Positions 24,396 through 33,648 are shown, counted from the stretch's first letter. The stretch is DNA of 64,000 bases from Streptomyces camelliae (GCF_027625935.1 NZ_CP115300.1:5332001-5396000), one strand, 5' to 3'. The notes: generated from the sequence alone by a model not told the origin. Numbers and translations: made by a program.

Positions 24396-24414
24396 TGCGC
24401 TGGGTTTGCCCTGG

Positions 24415-24474
24415 CGACCGGCAGGTGCTCTGACGACCGGCAGGTGCTCTGACGGCCGGCAGTAGTTGCCCTGA
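24415..24474. repeat. Two-and-a-bit tandem repeat, 19-bp unit
   Basis: The unit CGACCGGCAGGTGCTCTGA occurs exactly at 24415-24433 and again at 24434-24452, followed by a diverged third copy (CGGCCGGCAGTAGTTGCCCTGA) to 24474. It abuts the last codon of the tricorn gene. The repeats are in direct contact, without spacers. Confidence 0.7.
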
Positions 24475-27400
24475 CTACCGGCCCCTCGGGGGGAGTTTCG
24501 GACGGGCCCTGTTCGGGGCGTCGCTGTAGTCCGGGGGAATGGCCGCGGGAGCGGACTCCAGGAGCTCCAGGGCCAGTTGGATGGCGTCGTCCATCTGGGC
24601 GTGGCGGCCCTCGGCCCAGTCCAGGGGGGTGCGCATGATCTCCAGGTCGGGGGCGACGCCGTGGTTCTCCACGGACCAGCCGTAGGCGTCGAACCAGGCC
24701 GCGTTCATCGGGACCGTGATGACCGTGCCGTCGCCGAGGCGGTGGCGGCCGGTCATGCCGACCACTCCGCCCCAGGTGCGCTGGCCGACGACCGGCCCGA
24801 GCTGCAGCAGCTTGAAGGCGGCCGTGATCATGTCGCCGTCCGACGACGTCGCTTCGTCGGCCAGGGCGACCACCGGGCCGCGGGGCGCGTTCGAGGTGTA
24901 CGACACCGGTTGCGCGTCCCTCGTCAGGTCCCAGCCGAGGATCGTCCGGGTCAGTTTCTCGATGACGAGTTCGCTGATGTGCCCGCCCGCGTTGCCGCGC
25001 ACGTCCACGATCAGCGCGGGCCGGGACACCTCCATGCGCAGGTCGCGGTTGAACTGGGCCCAGCCGGAGCCGCCCATGTCGGGGATGTGCAGGTAGCCGC
25101 ACTTGCCGCCGCTCAGCTCCCGTACCACCTCGCGGCGCTTGGCGACCCAGTGCTGGTAGCGCAGCGGCCGGTCGTCGACGAGCGGGACGACCGCGACCCG
25201 CCGGGGCCGGCCCGCCTCGCCCTCCGCCGGGGTGAACGTCAGCTCCACGGTCGTCCCCCCGGAGCCGGCGAGCAGCGGATACGGCCCGGTCACCGGGTCG
25301 ACCGGGCGGCCGTCGACGTGGGTCAGCACGGCGCCCTCGCGGATGCCCGTGCCGGCCAGCGGTGAGCGGGCCCGGGAGTCGGAGGAGTCGCCGGGCAGGA
25401 TGCGCCGGACGGTCCAGCCGGCGTCACGGTGGACGAAGTCGGCGCCGAGGAGGCCCTGCCGGCGCTGGTAGTGCGGCGGGCCCTCGTTGCGGCGGGCCGC
25501 CGTGACGTAGGCGTGCGAGGTGCCCAGTTCGCCGAGGACCTCCCGCAGCAGATCCGCGAACTCGTCGGGGGAGGCGACCCGTTCGACCAGCGGGCGGTAC
25601 TGGCCGAGCACCGCGTCCCAGTCGATGCCGCACATGCCCGGATCCCAGAAGTAGCCGCGGATGATGCGCCCCGCCTCCTCGTAGGCCTGGCGCCATTCGG
25701 CGGGCGGGTCGACCTCGTGCAGGATGCGCCGCAGATCGATCCAGACGGTCGTGTCGCCGTCGCCCATCTCCGTGGACGGCACCGCCCGCAGCTCGCCCTC
25801 GTCCACGACGACCAGCCGGGTGCCGTCGCCACTCACCGCGAACCAGTCCAGATGGTCGACCAGTTCGGACTTCTTCGCCTTGGTGATGTTGAAGTACTCC
25901 AGGGTCGGCCGACCACTGACGTCGGCCGGGTTGGCGAAGGTCTCGCCGAGCGCGCCGGAGATCGGCCAGCGCAGCCAGATCAGGCCGCCGCCCGCGACCG
26001 GGTACAGCGCGGAGTACTTGGAGGCGATGACCGGGAACGGGGTGACCCTGTTCTCCAGGCCCTCCACCTCCACGGTCACCGTGCCGGCCTCGCCGGTCTC
26101 CTCGTCCTCGGCCGGGTCCAGCCCACCGGCCGCCGGGCGGCCCTCGGGGGTCAGGGCGAAGGGGGAGGGGGTCGCCGAGCTCAGCGGGACGAGGTACGGG
26201 CGGCAGCCGAGCGGGAACGAGAGGTCGCCGGTGTGGACGTCGTACACCGGGTCGAAGCCGCGCCAGGAGAGGAAGGCGAGGTAGCGGCCGTCGCGGGTGA
26301 AGACGGGGTTCTCGTCCTCGAAACGGCCGTTGGTCACGTCCACGATCAGCCGGTCCTGGATGCGGGCCAGTTTGATCTGGCGCAGGGAACGGCCGATGCC
26401 CGGGTGGGACCAGGTGAGCCAGGCGCCGTCCGGCGAGAAGGCGAGGTCACGGACGGGGCCATTGATGGAGCGGATCAGCTCGGTCACCTGCTCGCCGACA
26501 ACGGCAACATCGGTGACACCAGTGACACCAGTGGCACCAGTTACAGAATCAGAGTCACCTGACTCACCGGCTTCCCCCGACTCACCGGCTTCCCTCGGCT
26601 CACCTGACTCACCGGCTTCCCCCGGCTCACCGCCGACGTCTGCCGTTTCCGGCTCCTCCGCCACATCGATCAGCAGCAGCCGTCCGTCGTGCGACGCGAT
26701 GGCGAGCCGTTCGCCGAGCGGGTCGGAGACCAGCTCCAGGACCCGCCCCAGTGCCCCGGAGGCGAGCCGGCGCGGGGCGCGGTCGCCGGACGCGCGGGGG
26801 AGCTGGGCGATCTCGACGGCGTCCTCGCCCTCCGCGTCGGTGACGTACGCGACCTGCCCGGTCGTGCCCAGCATCTCCGGCAGCCGCACCCGGACCCCGG
26901 GCGTGTCGGTGATCGTACGGGCGGGGCCGTCGCGGTGGGTGAGCCAGTACAGGCTGCCGCGTACGACGACGGCGCTGGCCCGGCCGGTCTCGTCCACGGA
27001 GATGCCGTCGACGTTCTGCGCGGCCGGCACCTGATAGCGGCGGCGCCCGGTGGCCGGCCCGGCGAGCCGGACGTCGAGCTTGCGCGGCACGCCGCCCGGG
27101 GAGAAGTCGTCCACCAGCCACAGGTCGCCCGCGCACTGGTAGACCACGCGGGTGCCGTCGGTGGAGGCGTGCCGGGCGTAGAAGGCGTCGTGGTCGGTGT
27201 GCCGGCGCAGGTCGGTGCCGTCGTACGCGCAGGAGTAGAGGTTGCCGACACCCTCGTGGTCGGAGAGGAAGGCGACGCGGCCGGCGACGAACATGGGGCA
27301 GGCCAGATGGCCGCCGATGTCCGGCACGAGCTGCTGCCCGTGCAGCCAGAGGCGGCCCATGGCGCCGCCGCGGTAGCGCTTCCAGGAGGCCGGTTCGTGC

Positions 27401-27867
27401 GGCGGGGTGCCGGTGAGCAGGAGGGTCTTGTGCCCGTCGGCGACGTCGGCGACCTGGATGTCGGTGACCGGGCCCCAGGGCAGCCGCGCGCCGGGACCGC
27501 CGTCGGTGGGGACCTTGTAGGCCCAGGTGAAATAGGAGAAGGGCTGGCCGTGGGAGGCCACGGCCAGGATGTCCCCTTCCGGGGTCCAGCCGCAGACCTG
27601 CGTGTCGGAGCTGCCCCAGTACGTCAGCTGCCGTGCGGGGCCGCCGCCGTCGACGCCGACGAGGTGGATCTCGGGGTCGAGGCTGCGCCACGTCGTGTAC
27701 GCGATGTGGCGGCCGTCGGGCGAGAAGCGCGGGTGGCCGGTCTTGGTGCGGTCCGCCGTGAGGCGCCAGGCGCGGCCCGGGGAGTCGAGGGGGGCCAGCC
27801 AGAGGTCGTCCTCGGCCACGAAGCACAGGAGGTCGCCGCAGAGGTGGGGAAGGCGCAGATAGCTCAC
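24475..27867 (-). CDS. Tricorn protease homologue (S41 family)
   Basis: 1130 aa, close to the archaeal Tricorn. The N-terminal two-thirds form WD/beta-propeller blades (repeats such as FSPDGRHIAYTTW and FTRDGRYLAFLSW). PDZ and the core protease follow. GELGTSHAYV near residue 795 holds the catalytic His, DEATSSDGDMI near 990 the Ser, and the VENHGVAPDLE region the Glu. Tricorn degrades peptides released by the proteasome, which actinobacteria possess. A stretch at about residues 412-455 is built of Gly-Glu-Ser and Thr-Gly-Val repeats encoded by tandem DNA repeats; it falls at a loop in the second propeller. The start MSYLRLPHLCGDL is family-typical. It diverges from the TetR gene. Confidence 0.93.
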   Translation of the reverse strand: MSYLRLPHLCGDLLCFVAEDDLWLAPLDSPGRAWRLTADRTKTGHPRFSPDGRHIAYTTWRSLDPEIHLVGVDGGGPARQLTYWGSSDTQVCGWTPEGDILAVASHGQPFSYFTWAYKVPTDGGPGARLPWGPVTDIQVADVADGHKTLLLTGTPPHEPASWKRYRGGAMGRLWLHGQQLVPDIGGHLACPMFVAGRVAFLSDHEGVGNLYSCAYDGTDLRRHTDHDAFYARHASTDGTRVVYQCAGDLWLVDDFSPGGVPRKLDVRLAGPATGRRRYQVPAAQNVDGISVDETGRASAVVVRGSLYWLTHRDGPARTITDTPGVRVRLPEMLGTTGQVAYVTDAEGEDAVEIAQLPRASGDRAPRRLASGALGRVLELVSDPLGERLAIASHDGRLLLIDVAEEPETADVGGEPGEAGESGEPREAGESGEAGESGDSDSVTGATGVTGVTDVAVVGEQVTELIRSINGPVRDLAFSPDGAWLTWSHPGIGRSLRQIKLARIQDRLIVDVTNGRFEDENPVFTRDGRYLAFLSWRGFDPVYDVHTGDLSFPLGCRPYLVPLSSATPSPFALTPEGRPAAGGLDPAEDEETGEAGTVTVEVEGLENRVTPFPVIASKYSALYPVAGGGLIWLRWPISGALGETFANPADVSGRPTLEYFNITKAKKSELVDHLDWFAVSGDGTRLVVVDEGELRAVPSTEMGDGDTTVWIDLRRILHEVDPPAEWRQAYEEAGRIIRGYFWDPGMCGIDWDAVLGQYRPLVERVASPDEFADLLREVLGELGTSHAYVTAARRNEGPPHYQRRQGLLGADFVHRDAGWTVRRILPGDSSDSRARSPLAGTGIREGAVLTHVDGRPVDPVTGPYPLLAGSGGTTVELTFTPAEGEAGRPRRVAVVPLVDDRPLRYQHWVAKRREVVRELSGGKCGYLHIPDMGGSGWAQFNRDLRMEVSRPALIVDVRGNAGGHISELVIEKLTRTILGWDLTRDAQPVSYTSNAPRGPVVALADEATSSDGDMITAAFKLLQLGPVVGQRTWGGVVGMTGRHRLGDGTVITVPMNAAWFDAYGWSVENHGVAPDLEIMRTPLDWAEGRHAQMDDAIQLALELLESAPAAIPPDYSDAPNRARPKLPPRGR
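26512..26632. repeat. Tandem 9/18-bp repeats inside the tricorn gene
   Basis: GACACCAGT-like 9-mers occur about three times near 26514-26540. The 18-mer GACTCACCGGCTTCCCCC occurs at 26561, 26579 (one change) and 26606, separated by 9-mers of the form GGCTCACCT. All lengths are multiples of three, so the frame is kept and the protein gains an acidic Gly/Glu/Ser-rich loop. Confidence 0.75.
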
Positions 27868-27945
27868 CTACTCATGCTTTTCCGGTCAAAGGGCACGAGC
27901 AACTTGTGTGGCTTATGGAAACCGAACAACCGTGACCCAACCCAC

Positions 27946-28000
27946 GTACGAAACGGTTTCGTTTCGCATGCTCTCAGGGTATGTTCATGGTGTACGAAAC
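27946..28000. promoter_or_regulatory. Candidate TetR operator and promoter
   Basis: CGAAAC-G-GTTTCG at 27949-27961 is a perfect dyad. GTACGAAAC occurs at 27946-27954 and again at 27992-28000. Between them TATGTT at about 27980 could be the -10 of the regulator gene, with the dyad close to the -35. This is typical of an autoregulated TetR gene, here inferred from position and symmetry. Confidence 0.5.
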
Positions 28001-28031
28001 AGGAGGCCGTCGGAGCCGGAAGGTGAGTGGC

Positions 28032-28640
28032 ATGACCGAGGTCGTCGCAACGGGGCGTCGCAGTCGGATCACGCCCGAGCGCGAGGCCGAGCTGTACGAG
28101 GCCGTGCTCGACCTGCTCCGGGAAGTCGGCTACGACGCCCTCACCATGGACGCCGTGGCCGCGCGCACCAAGTCCAGCAAGGCGACGCTCTACCGCCAGT
28201 GGGGCGGCAAGGCCGAGCTGGTCGCGAAGGCGGTGCGGCACAACAAGCCGGGCGGTATCGGCCTCGACGACATCGACACCGGGTCGCTCAAGGGCGACCT
28301 GCACGCTCTCACCCTGCGCTCGGACGACTGCGAGATGGAGCAGAACTCCGCCCTGATGCGGGGTCTGGCCATGGCGGTGCACAGCAACCCGGACCTCCTG
28401 CGGGCGTTCCGGGACCATCTGATCGAGCCGGAGTTGGCGTCGTTCCGCCGTGTGGTGCAGCGGGCCGTCGACCGGGGTGAGGTCAAGGCGGACAACCCGG
28501 CGATCGAGTTCATGATGCACATGATGCTCGGAGGGTTCGCCGCCCGCACCATGATCGACGAACTGCCGCCGACGCAGGCTTTCCTCATGTCGTACATCGA
28601 CGCCGTGGTCCTCCCCGCCCTCGGCGTTTCCACCGACTGA
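28032..28640 (+). CDS. TetR family transcriptional regulator
   Basis: 202 aa. The helix-turn-helix is ALTMDAVAARTKSSKATLYRQWGGKAELV at about residues 33-62, followed by a TetR_C-like ligand domain. ATG at 28032 has GGAAGG upstream. It precedes the MMPL exporter by about 100 bp in the same direction and probably represses both that operon and itself. The dyads upstream of the gene are the likely sites. Confidence 0.9.
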   Translation: MTEVVATGRRSRITPEREAELYEAVLDLLREVGYDALTMDAVAARTKSSKATLYRQWGGKAELVAKAVRHNKPGGIGLDDIDTGSLKGDLHALTLRSDDCEMEQNSALMRGLAMAVHSNPDLLRAFRDHLIEPELASFRRVVQRAVDRGEVKADNPAIEFMMHMMLGGFAARTMIDELPPTQAFLMSYIDAVVLPALGVSTD

Positions 28641-28743
28641 TCTCTCTCCCCAGCAAGCCCACCATCTGACGTCACCGCTCACGTCGTCGGGCTGACCACC
28701 CCTGCCCTGATCAACCCAACGACCTGACCGGGAGTACGCCTCC

Positions 28744-30969
28744 ATGGCCACGTTCCTGTACCGACTCGGCCGTCTCGCCTTCCGGCGACGGCACTTCGTC
28801 GCCCTCATATGGGTGGCGCTGCTGGTCCTCGCCGGGGTGGGCGCCGCCTCCGCGCCGGCCGCCGGCAGCACCTCCTTCTCGATTCCCGGTACCGAGGCCC
28901 AGAAGGCCTTCGACCTGCTGGAACAGCGCTTCCCCGGGATGAGCGCCGACGGCGCCACCGCGCGGGTCGTCTTCAAGGCGCCGACCGGCGAGAAGATGAC
29001 CGACGCCGGCAACAAGTCGGCCGTCGAGAAGACCGTCAAGGAGCTGAAGAGCGGCTCCGAGGTCGTCTCCGTCGCCGACCCCTACGCCGGGCACGCCGTC
29101 AGCAAGAACGGCCAGGTCGCCTACGCCTCGGTGAAGTACAAGGTCTCCGGCATGGAGCTGAAGGACTCCTCCAAGGACGCCCTGAAGGGGGCCGCCCAGC
29201 ATGCGCGTGACGCCGGGCTGACCGTCGAGGTCGGCGGTGACGCGCTGACCGCGGCCCCGTCGACCGGCTCCAGCGAGATCATCGGCGTGGTGATCGCCGC
29301 TGTCGTCCTGGTCATCACCTTCGGCTCGCTGCTCGCCGCCGGGTTCCCGCTGCTCACCGCGATCGTCGGCGTCGGCATCGGCGTCTCCACGATCACCGCG
29401 CTCGCCAGCGCCCTGAACCTGGGCTCCACGACCTCCACCCTGGCCTCGATGATCGGCCTTGCCGTCGGCATCGACTACGCCCTCTTCATCGTCTCCCGCT
29501 ACCGCGCCGAACTGGCCGAGGGCCGCGAGCGCGAGGAAGCGGCCGGACGCGCCGTCGGCACGGCCGGCTCGGCGGTGGTCTTCGCGGGCCTGACCGTCGT
29601 CATCGCCCTGGTCGGCCTGTCGGTCGTCAACATCCCGATGCTGACCAAGATGGGCATCGCGGCGGCGGGCACGGTCGCCATCGCCGTCCTGATCGCGCTG
29701 ACGCTGATCCCGGCGCTGCTCGGCTACGCGGGCCGCAGGATCAAGCCGACGGGCGAGAAGAGCAAGCTGCTCGGCGGCGGCCGTCCGCCCAAGAACCCGG
29801 GCCGCCCCAACATGGGCACCCGCTGGGCGAGCTTCGTCGTACGGCGCCCGGTGGCGGTCCTCCTGCTCGGTGTGATCGGCCTCGGCGCGGCGGCGGTCCC
29901 GGCCGCCTCGCTCCAGCTCGGCCTCCCGGACGACGGCGCCCAGCCGACCTCCACCACCCAGCGCCGCGCCTACGACCTGCTCTCCGAGGGCTTCGGACCG
30001 GGCTTCAACGGCCCGCTGATGATCGTCGTCGACGCCAAGGACAGCCATGACCCCAAGGCGGCCTTCACCAAGGTCGGCGACGAGATCAAGGGCATGAAGG
30101 ACGTCGTCACGGTCACCCCGGCCGTGGCCAACAAGGCCGGTGACACCGCGACCATCACGGTCGTGCCGAACTCCAAGCCGTCCGCCAAGTCCACCGAGGA
30201 CCTGGTGCACGCCATCCGCGACAAGGGCGCGGACATCAAGCGGCAGACCGACTCCAAGGTCCTGGTCACCGGCTCCACCGCGATGAACATCGACTTCTCG
30301 CAGAAGCTGAACGACGCGCTGCTGCCGTACCTGGCGCTGGTCGTGGGCCTGGCCTTCCTCCTCCTGATCGTGGTCTTCCGCTCGATCCTCGTCCCGCTGA
30401 AGGCGGCCCTCGGCTTCCTGCTCAGTGTGACGGCGGCCCTGGGCGCCGTGGTCGCGGTCTTCCAGTGGGGCTGGCTGTCCGGCCTGTTCAACGTCGAGGA
30501 GACCGGCCCGGTCATGTCGATGATGCCGATCTTCATGGTGGGCGTCGTCTTCGGCCTCGCGATGGACTACGAGGTCTTCCTCGTGACCCGGATGCGGGAG
30601 GCGTTCGTCCACGGCGAGAAGCCGACCCAGGCCGTGGTGACCGGCTTCCGGCACGGAGCGCGGGTCGTGACCGCCGCGGCCGTCATCATGATGGCCGTCT
30701 TCTCCGGCTTCATCGGCTCCAGCGAGTCGATGATCAAGATGATCGGCTTCGGCCTCGCGATCGCCGTCTTCTTCGACGCGTTCATCGTCCGCATGACGAT
30801 CGTCCCGGCGGTGCTCGCCCTGCTCGGCAAGCGGGCCTGGTGGCTGCCCAAGTGGCTCGACCGCGCGCTGCCCAACGTCGACGTCGAGGGCGAGGGCCTG
30901 CGCAGGCTGTCCTCGGCGGACGGCAAGGACGCCGATCCGGACGAGGAGAAGGAGCTGGTACGCGCGTGA
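28744..30969 (+). CDS. MMPL/RND family transporter
   Basis: 741 aa. Two repeats, each with one membrane segment, an extracytoplasmic domain and five further membrane segments, give the 12-segment RND plan. Diagnostic stretches are GLAVGIDYALFIVSRYRAEL near residue 240 and GLAMDYEVFLVTRMREAF near 605; Asp-Tyr pairs in both are the proton-relay residues of MMPL proteins. Members export lipids or hydrophobic drugs using the proton gradient. The TetR gene upstream suggests induction by the substrate. A clean hairpin terminator with T-rich tail follows. Confidence 0.93.
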   Translation: MATFLYRLGRLAFRRRHFVALIWVALLVLAGVGAASAPAAGSTSFSIPGTEAQKAFDLLEQRFPGMSADGATARVVFKAPTGEKMTDAGNKSAVEKTVKELKSGSEVVSVADPYAGHAVSKNGQVAYASVKYKVSGMELKDSSKDALKGAAQHARDAGLTVEVGGDALTAAPSTGSSEIIGVVIAAVVLVITFGSLLAAGFPLLTAIVGVGIGVSTITALASALNLGSTTSTLASMIGLAVGIDYALFIVSRYRAELAEGREREEAAGRAVGTAGSAVVFAGLTVVIALVGLSVVNIPMLTKMGIAAAGTVAIAVLIALTLIPALLGYAGRRIKPTGEKSKLLGGGRPPKNPGRPNMGTRWASFVVRRPVAVLLLGVIGLGAAAVPAASLQLGLPDDGAQPTSTTQRRAYDLLSEGFGPGFNGPLMIVVDAKDSHDPKAAFTKVGDEIKGMKDVVTVTPAVANKAGDTATITVVPNSKPSAKSTEDLVHAIRDKGADIKRQTDSKVLVTGSTAMNIDFSQKLNDALLPYLALVVGLAFLLLIVVFRSILVPLKAALGFLLSVTAALGAVVAVFQWGWLSGLFNVEETGPVMSMMPIFMVGVVFGLAMDYEVFLVTRMREAFVHGEKPTQAVVTGFRHGARVVTAAAVIMMAVFSGFIGSSESMIKMIGFGLAIAVFFDAFIVRMTIVPAVLALLGKRAWWLPKWLDRALPNVDVEGEGLRRLSSADGKDADPDEEKELVRA

Positions 30970-31005
30970 CGTACCGCTTCTAGTCCAGAAGGACTACAAG
31001 GGCCG

Positions 31006-31052
31006 GCCGGTGAGGGATCCGTGGGGACGGGGCACCCTCACCGGCTTCTTTC
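31006..31052 (+). terminator. Rho-independent terminator after the MMPL gene
   Basis: GCCGGTGAGGG at 31006-31016 pairs perfectly with CCCTCACCGGC at 31035-31045, followed by TTCTTTCT. The 18-base loop is GC-rich. Confidence 0.85.
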
Positions 31053-31106
31053 TGCGCCCGTGAAAACCCCATGAGCGCGACCGGAACGATGCCGTAGCGT
31101 GCCCGC

Positions 31107-31619
31107 ATGACGACGACCGCCACTGACACCGGAGCCTCCGGAGCCAACCCCCGGTTCGCCGAAGCGATGCGGGCGCTCGGCCTGGCCGACGTCCTCGCGC
31201 GGACCCGGCGGTTCCCGGAGGCCACCCGGACCGCCGCCGAGGCCGCCGCCGCGATCGGATGCGAGCTGAGCCAGATCTGCAAGTCGCTGGTCTTCGCCGC
31301 CGACGGCGTCCCGGTGCTCGTCCTGATGGACGGCGCCTCGCGCGTGGACGTGGAGCGGGTGCGCGAGGAACTGGGCGCGGGGAAGGTCACCCGGGCCGAC
31401 GCCGGTGTCGTACGCGAGACCACCGGGTACGCCATCGGCGGCGTCCCGCCCTTCGGGCACCGCACGCGCACGCGTGTCCTCGCCGACCGCTCGCTGCTCG
31501 CGCACGACATGGTCTGGGCGGCGGCCGGAACGCCGTACACCGTCTTCCCGATCGAGCCGGCGGCGCTCGTGACCCATGCCGGCGCCGCCGTGGTGGACGT
31601 GCGCGAGCGAAGCGCGTGA
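31107..31619 (+). CDS. YbaK/EbsC family aminoacyl-tRNA deacylase
   Basis: 170 aa with the YbaK/ProX editing domain. Such proteins hydrolyse mischarged Cys- or Ala-tRNA(Pro) in trans. The conserved Lys is in SQICKSLVFAADG near residue 59, and GYAIGGVPPFGH near 110 is the family signature. The stop overlaps the GTG of the following broken gene by GTGA, so the two were once coupled. Confidence 0.9.
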   Translation: MTTTATDTGASGANPRFAEAMRALGLADVLARTRRFPEATRTAAEAAAAIGCELSQICKSLVFAADGVPVLVLMDGASRVDVERVREELGAGKVTRADAGVVRETTGYAIGGVPPFGHRTRTRVLADRSLLAHDMVWAAAGTPYTVFPIEPAALVTHAGAAVVDVRERSA

Positions 31620-32070
31620 CGGCGCTCGTCACGGCCGCCGTCCTGTGCGCCGCCGTGACCCACGCCGGCTGGAACGCCATCGCGACCGGATCATCGACAA
31701 GCTCGTCGGGTTCACCCTGACCTCCGGGGGCGGGTGCTGATCGGGCTCGCCGTGGCGCCGTACACAGCGCTCCCGGCCGGGCCGGCCTGGCGGTACCTGC
31801 TGGTCTCGGCGGTCGTGCGGCCGTGTTCGCGCACGAGGTGCCCGGCGGCTGGGCGCCGGCCGGGATCGCCGTGTCCTGCGTGGGGCTCACCGGCGTCAGC
31901 CTGTGGGGGCTGCACGGAAGCCGGCCGCACTGGGCGGCGATCGGCGCGGCCCTGGCGACCGGGCTGACGATCGCCGCGTACACGGTGATCGACGGCCTCG
32001 GCGTACGCGCCGCGCACTCCCCGCTCGGGTACATCGCCTGGCTCATGGCCGTCCAGGGCGTCGTGCATTC
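31616..32070 (+). pseudogene. Decayed EamA/DMT-family transporter
   Basis: The first 22 codons from GTG at 31616 read VTALVTAAVLCAAVTHAGWNAIA, the usual opening of an EamA permease. One base then appears missing and the next codons continue in another frame as HRIIDKLVGFTL; a second shift follows at TSGGG. Later VFAHEVPGGWAPAGIAV and ATGLTIAAYTVIDGLGVRAAHSPLGYIAWLMAVQG are recognisable in a third place. The membrane segments normally lying between these blocks are missing, and everything after residue about 170 of the normal 280 is gone. It is therefore a pseudogene with at least two frameshifts, an internal deletion and a truncated end. Confidence 0.8.
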
Positions 32071-32123
32071 GCCCCGCGCCGAATCTCTGGCCCTCGACCT
32101 TCCGATCTGCTGGGCTCGGCCTC

Positions 32124-32885
32124 ATGGATACCGCTGCTGCCGACCGTCCTCCGGCGACCTACGACCGCATCGGCATGGGATACAGCGACATTCGACGTCC
32201 TGATCCCCGACTGCACGCTTTCATCGGCCAGGCGTTGGAAGGAGCTCGGACCGTTGTCAATGTGGGCGCCGGCACCGGTTCCTATGAGCCGGCGGGCGCC
32301 GACGTGACAGCTGTCGATCCCTCTCGGGTCATGCTCGACCAACACCCTGGGACGACGAAGGTGAAGGCCCGAGCGGAAGCCTTGCCGTTCGCGGACGCCT
32401 CCTTCGACGCGGCCATGGCCATCATGACCGTCCATCACTGGCCTGACCTCTACCGCGGACTCGGCGAACTGCGCCGCGTCGCCCGCAGACAGCTCGTCTT
32501 CACATGGGACCCGGCACACCAGCCGGAGTTGTGGCTGCTGGAGGAGTACCTGCCGGAGATCCGTGAGATGGAGCATGCCCGCTTCACGCCCCTGAGCGAG
32601 GTTGTCGACGCACTCGACGCGCACACCGTGCTGCCCTTCCCCGTCCCGCACGACTTCACCGACGGCTTCCAGATCGCTTACTGGCGCCGACCGGAGTTCT
32701 ACCTCGACCCGGTCATCCGGCAGGCCAGCTCTACCTTCGCCCAGCTACCGCCCTCCGTCGTAGATGCGGCGATCGCCAGGCTCCGCGCCGACCTCGACTC
32801 CGGTACCTGGCACCGCCGGCACGCGGACCTGCTGTGTGAGCAGGCCATGGACTATGGATACCGGCTGCTCATCGCAGGCACGTAG
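32124..32885 (+). CDS. Class I SAM-dependent methyltransferase
   Basis: 253 aa. The SAM motif I is VVNVGAGTGSYEPAG near residue 43, VTAVDPSRVML is motif II, and ALPFADASFDAAMAIMTVHHW near 93-113 is motif III with the post-motif. It resembles UbiE/type 11 methyltransferases; the substrate is unknown. The start at 32124 has no good Shine-Dalgarno and follows directly on the truncated permease. Base composition is lower in GC than the neighbours, and the gene is flanked by two wrecked genes, which suggests acquisition. A long hairpin follows. Confidence 0.85.
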   Translation: MDTAAADRPPATYDRIGMGYSDIRRPDPRLHAFIGQALEGARTVVNVGAGTGSYEPAGADVTAVDPSRVMLDQHPGTTKVKARAEALPFADASFDAAMAIMTVHHWPDLYRGLGELRRVARRQLVFTWDPAHQPELWLLEEYLPEIREMEHARFTPLSEVVDALDAHTVLPFPVPHDFTDGFQIAYWRRPEFYLDPVIRQASSTFAQLPPSVVDAAIARLRADLDSGTWHRRHADLLCEQAMDYGYRLLIAGT

Positions 32886-32923
32886 CCGCGTCGGCCCTCA
32901 ACTTCACGTCCATGAGGCCGGCC

Positions 32924-32974
32924 GGGCCTCTTGGCACTCGGATCGGTTTGGCTCATCCGACTACCAAGAGGCCC
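32924..32974 (+). terminator. Long hairpin terminator after the methyltransferase
   Basis: GGGCCTCTTGG at 32924-32934 pairs perfectly with CCAAGAGGCCC at 32964-32974. An inner TCGGAT/ATCCGA stem extends it. No T-run follows. Confidence 0.75.
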
Positions 32975-33044
32975 TGAAGGCAGGCGTTCAAGTCCACGCA
33001 GAGGAAGCAGTGTCCTCAGCGGTCGGGACGCCCTCCGTCATCGG

Positions 33045-33430
33045 TCAGTCGGTGGCGAGGGTCTCAGTGATCCGAGCCAGGGTGGCCGGGGCGGTGCTGG
33101 ACAGGTTGGTGAACAGGTTGGCCGTGACCGACCCTCCTGCGGAAACGGTCCACAGGTCGGGTATGCCGTCGCTGTCGGCGTCGGCGGCCAGGTTCTTCCA
33201 CAGGTCGAGTTCGCCGGTGGACTTCTTCCACAGGAACATCGCGGTGCTGCTTCCGCCGCCCGTGGTGGGCAGTTGCGTCGTGGCGATGGTCCAGTTGTTC
33301 CAGTCCGCGGTCCCGTCGCCGTCGCCCACGAGGGTGTCGCCTTGGCATGAGGTGGCCGGGGAGGTGCTCAAGTCGGTCGGAGCCGCTGGCGGATTGTCCT
33401 GGAGGCTCGCAGGGGCCCCGACGGACTCCG
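33045..33430 (-). pseudogene. C-terminal fragment of an FG-GAP/VCBS repeat protein
   Basis: The visible translation includes [40 protein letters not shown] and [20 protein letters not shown], which are beta-propeller blades of secreted FG-GAP/VCBS proteins of Streptomyces. The end [18 protein letters not shown] is the normal C-terminus followed by a stop. Upstream of about 33430 the frame is open but unlike the family, and no signal peptide or catalytic domain is present. It is a remnant of a much longer secreted protein. Confidence 0.7.
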
Positions 33431-33648
33431 CCCCGGTCACGGCGGCAGTCCGCCGATGGACTCCCCATGTGGCCGTCGGCCTGATCGATCTCGGTGAAAC
33501 CGACATTCGGCCAGGGGGATGACGTCGATCATCGTCGGCGCCGTGATCGGGTCGATGCTGCACGCCGGGTAGGGGTGTGGTGGGTGTTGGGTGGTGGGTG
33601 GTCACGAATGATCAGTTCGAACCCACGACGTGAGAGGCAGGGCCGTTC

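Noticed and set aside
24415..24474. CRISPR-like array
   Set aside because: Only two exact 19-bp units, in direct contact with no spacers, and no cas gene in the window.
32990..33010. Possible tRNA 3'-end duplicate (att site) in GTTCAAGTCCACGCAG
   Set aside because: Similarity to the tRNA-Ala end at 18350 is limited to a few bases; no cloverleaf or integrase nearby.
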